A stretch of 5,686 nucleotides of DNA from JAGOSA01 sp043718505 (GTDB lineage Bacteria > Patescibacteriota > Minisyncoccia > Phycocordibacterales > UBA9973), in contig JAYSVN010000022.1 of NCBI GenBank assembly GCA_043718505.1, positions 1-5,686 on the forward strand. The letters run 5' to 3'. A model generated the notes under the pieces. The model worked only from the letters and a program-made list of their open reading frames with translations, did no database searches and had not been told where the DNA came from. A program made the translations under genes and the position numbers. This document shows, piece by piece, positions 4,658 to 5,686 of this stretch (its first letter is position 1; each line of letters opens with the position of its first letter).

Positions 4658-5686
4658 CTACGCTCCGTGACACTTCTTGTATTTCTTGCCAGAACCACAT
4701 GGGCAAGGATCATTTCGGCCGATTTTCATGTCTTTATAAGGGTCAGGGGCGGAACCCGGGGCTTGGCCAGGGCCTGCTATATCACTAGAATTATTAGTAG
4801 ACTTACTATTGTTGTTACCTCCGTTCTGGCTGGCACTGGCATTTTGGTTACTATTTGCAGTAGCTTGTACCCCGCCTTTGGCACCTTCATTTTTCTCTAT
4901 GGTTCCAACAAGTGTGACAACATTATTATAGAACTGAGCTTCCATCTCTTTAAACAGCCGCAAACCTTCCTTCTTGTACTCAACAATAGGTTCACGTTGG
5001 CCATAGGCACGAAGATTCACAGACGAACGCATGTAATCCATGGTTTCAATGTGGTCTGTCCAAAGCGTGTCCGTAGTATAGAGAACAATACGTTTGAAAA
5101 CTTCAGCGAACGCTGCCTCCCCTACTTTTTCTATTTTCTGTTCAAAAATATCCCAAACTTTTTGTTCATTGCCATGTATAGTTGTCGTTGTACCATTATC
5201 AAAAGTTTCGCGAGCATAAGCCATTATCTCCGCGTCATCTGCTACAAGCATCTTGCGTCGGCGAGAGTAAATCGATTCGCGCTGCGTATTGAGAACCATG
5301 TCGTAGTCGAGGGTATGTTTACGTGAATCAAAGTTAATACCTTCGATTTTAGCCTGGGCATTTTCGATGGCTTTTGAAACAAAACGATTAATAACAGGTT
5401 CATCCTCAGGAATACCGAATCGGCCCATCATATTTTTGAGCGTATCAGTGGCAAAGACGCGCATGAGATCGTCTTCAAATGACAGATAAAATTGTGTTTC
5501 GCCCGGATCACCCTGGCGACCGGAGCGGCCGCGCAGCTGATTATCGATACGACGAGCTTCATGACGTTCTGTTCCGATAACATGGAGACCTCCAATTTCA
5601 GTCACTTCTTTGTGAAGCGGTTCAACGTATGGCACACCGCCGAGAATAATGTCGACACCACGACCGGCCATGTTTGTCGCAATAGT
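4658..5686 (-). CDS. secA: Preprotein translocase ATPase SecA, N-terminal part cut by window edge
   Basis: Motor ATPase that pushes unfolded preproteins through SecYEG at the cytoplasmic membrane. The frame is open to base 5686, so the ATG at 5671 is internal; 342 residues are visible. From the right edge: TIATNMAGRGVDI, then GTERHEARRIDNQLRGRSGRQGD, the helicase motif VI region with arginine-finger residues (about 5577-5510), which belong to the second nucleotide-binding fold. HTLDYDMVLNTQRESIYSRRR begins the helical scaffold; LWTDHIETMDYMRSSVNLRAYGQ and PIVEYKKEGLRLF continue it. The region between, which includes the helical wing, is only about 57 residues against about 100 in E. coli SecA (remembered alignment). 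The tail is an Asn/Ser/Gln-rich linker of about 45 residues, then the SEC-C zinc motif CPCGSGKKYKKCH (Cys, Cys, Cys, His ligands), which in other bacteria binds SecB or phospholipid and ribosome. The upstream promoter is outside the window. Confidence 0.97.
   Translation of the reverse strand, partial: TIATNMAGRGVDIILGGVPYVEPLHKEVTEIGGLHVIGTERHEARRIDNQLRGRSGRQGDPGETQFYLSFEDDLMRVFATDTLKNMMGRFGIPEDEPVINRFVSKAIENAQAKIEGINFDSRKHTLDYDMVLNTQRESIYSRRRKMLVADDAEIMAYARETFDNGTTTTIHGNEQKVWDIFEQKIEKVGEAAFAEVFKRIVLYTTDTLWTDHIETMDYMRSSVNLRAYGQREPIVEYKKEGLRLFKEMEAQFYNNVVTLVGTIEKNEGAKGGVQATANSNQNASASQNGGNNNSKSTNNSSDIAGPGQAPGSAPDPYKDMKIGRNDPCPCGSGKKYKKCHGA

Noticed and set aside
4613..5326. Long open plus-strand frame opposite secA
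   Set aside because: It is fully antisense to a highly conserved SecA, has no promoter or ribosome site, and its product resembles no plausible protein.
1..5686. Recoding of TGA as glycine (as in some Gracilibacteria/Absconditabacteria)
   Set aside because: No conserved protein here contains an in-frame TGA; the conserved glycines all use normal codons.
1..5686. CRISPR array, insertion sequence, tRNA or defence island
   Set aside because: No regularly spaced repeats, transposase motifs, cloverleaf or defence genes were seen on either strand.

Overview
The window looks like ordinary chromosomal DNA of a Patescibacteria (Candidate Phyla Radiation) bacterium, most likely of the Parcubacteria type. 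The evidence is the style of the two recognisable housekeeping proteins. DnaE has a TNIRGS loop where most bacteria have GPGRGS, a YQDDV motif, and ends with the OB fold. SecA has a shortened helical-wing region and a SEC-C zinc tail. Genes are compact with mostly private promoters and terminators, and the standard code (TGA as stop) fits every frame. The lineage call rests on remembered family features, not on a search.

Layout. Bases 1-2225 (+) hold the C-terminal two thirds of the replicative DNA polymerase III alpha subunit, cut by the left edge. Bases 2242-2270 are a good sigma70-type promoter for an unrecognised 208-residue basic protein (2290-2916, +). That protein ends in QLPLF, a textbook-like sliding-clamp-binding peptide. 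A hairpin at 2938-2967 works as a terminator on both strands and separates this gene from the convergent gene at 2985-3629 (-), a soluble putative zinc metallopeptidase (HELSH plus downstream EEATD). Next comes 3743-4378 (-), a secreted small lysozyme/transglycosylase-like cell-wall hydrolase. Last is 4658-5686 (-), the C-terminal part of the SecA translocase, cut by the right edge.

The three minus-strand genes appear to be separate transcription units. The peptidase and the wall hydrolase each have a TTGACT / 17-nt / TGC-extended -10 promoter, and each of the three genes is followed by a hairpin terminator. DnaE and the 208-aa gene may be partly co-transcribed, because no terminator is visible between them.

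The most interesting parts are small. One is the ~104-nt leader of the wall-hydrolase gene, with a 5'-terminal 11-bp perfect hairpin, an overlapping alternative stem, and a distant Shine-Dalgarno that a second small hairpin would bring to normal spacing. The other is the clamp-binding-like tail on the unknown protein next to dnaE. I see no CRISPR array, mobile element, tRNA or rRNA, and no clear multi-gene new system.
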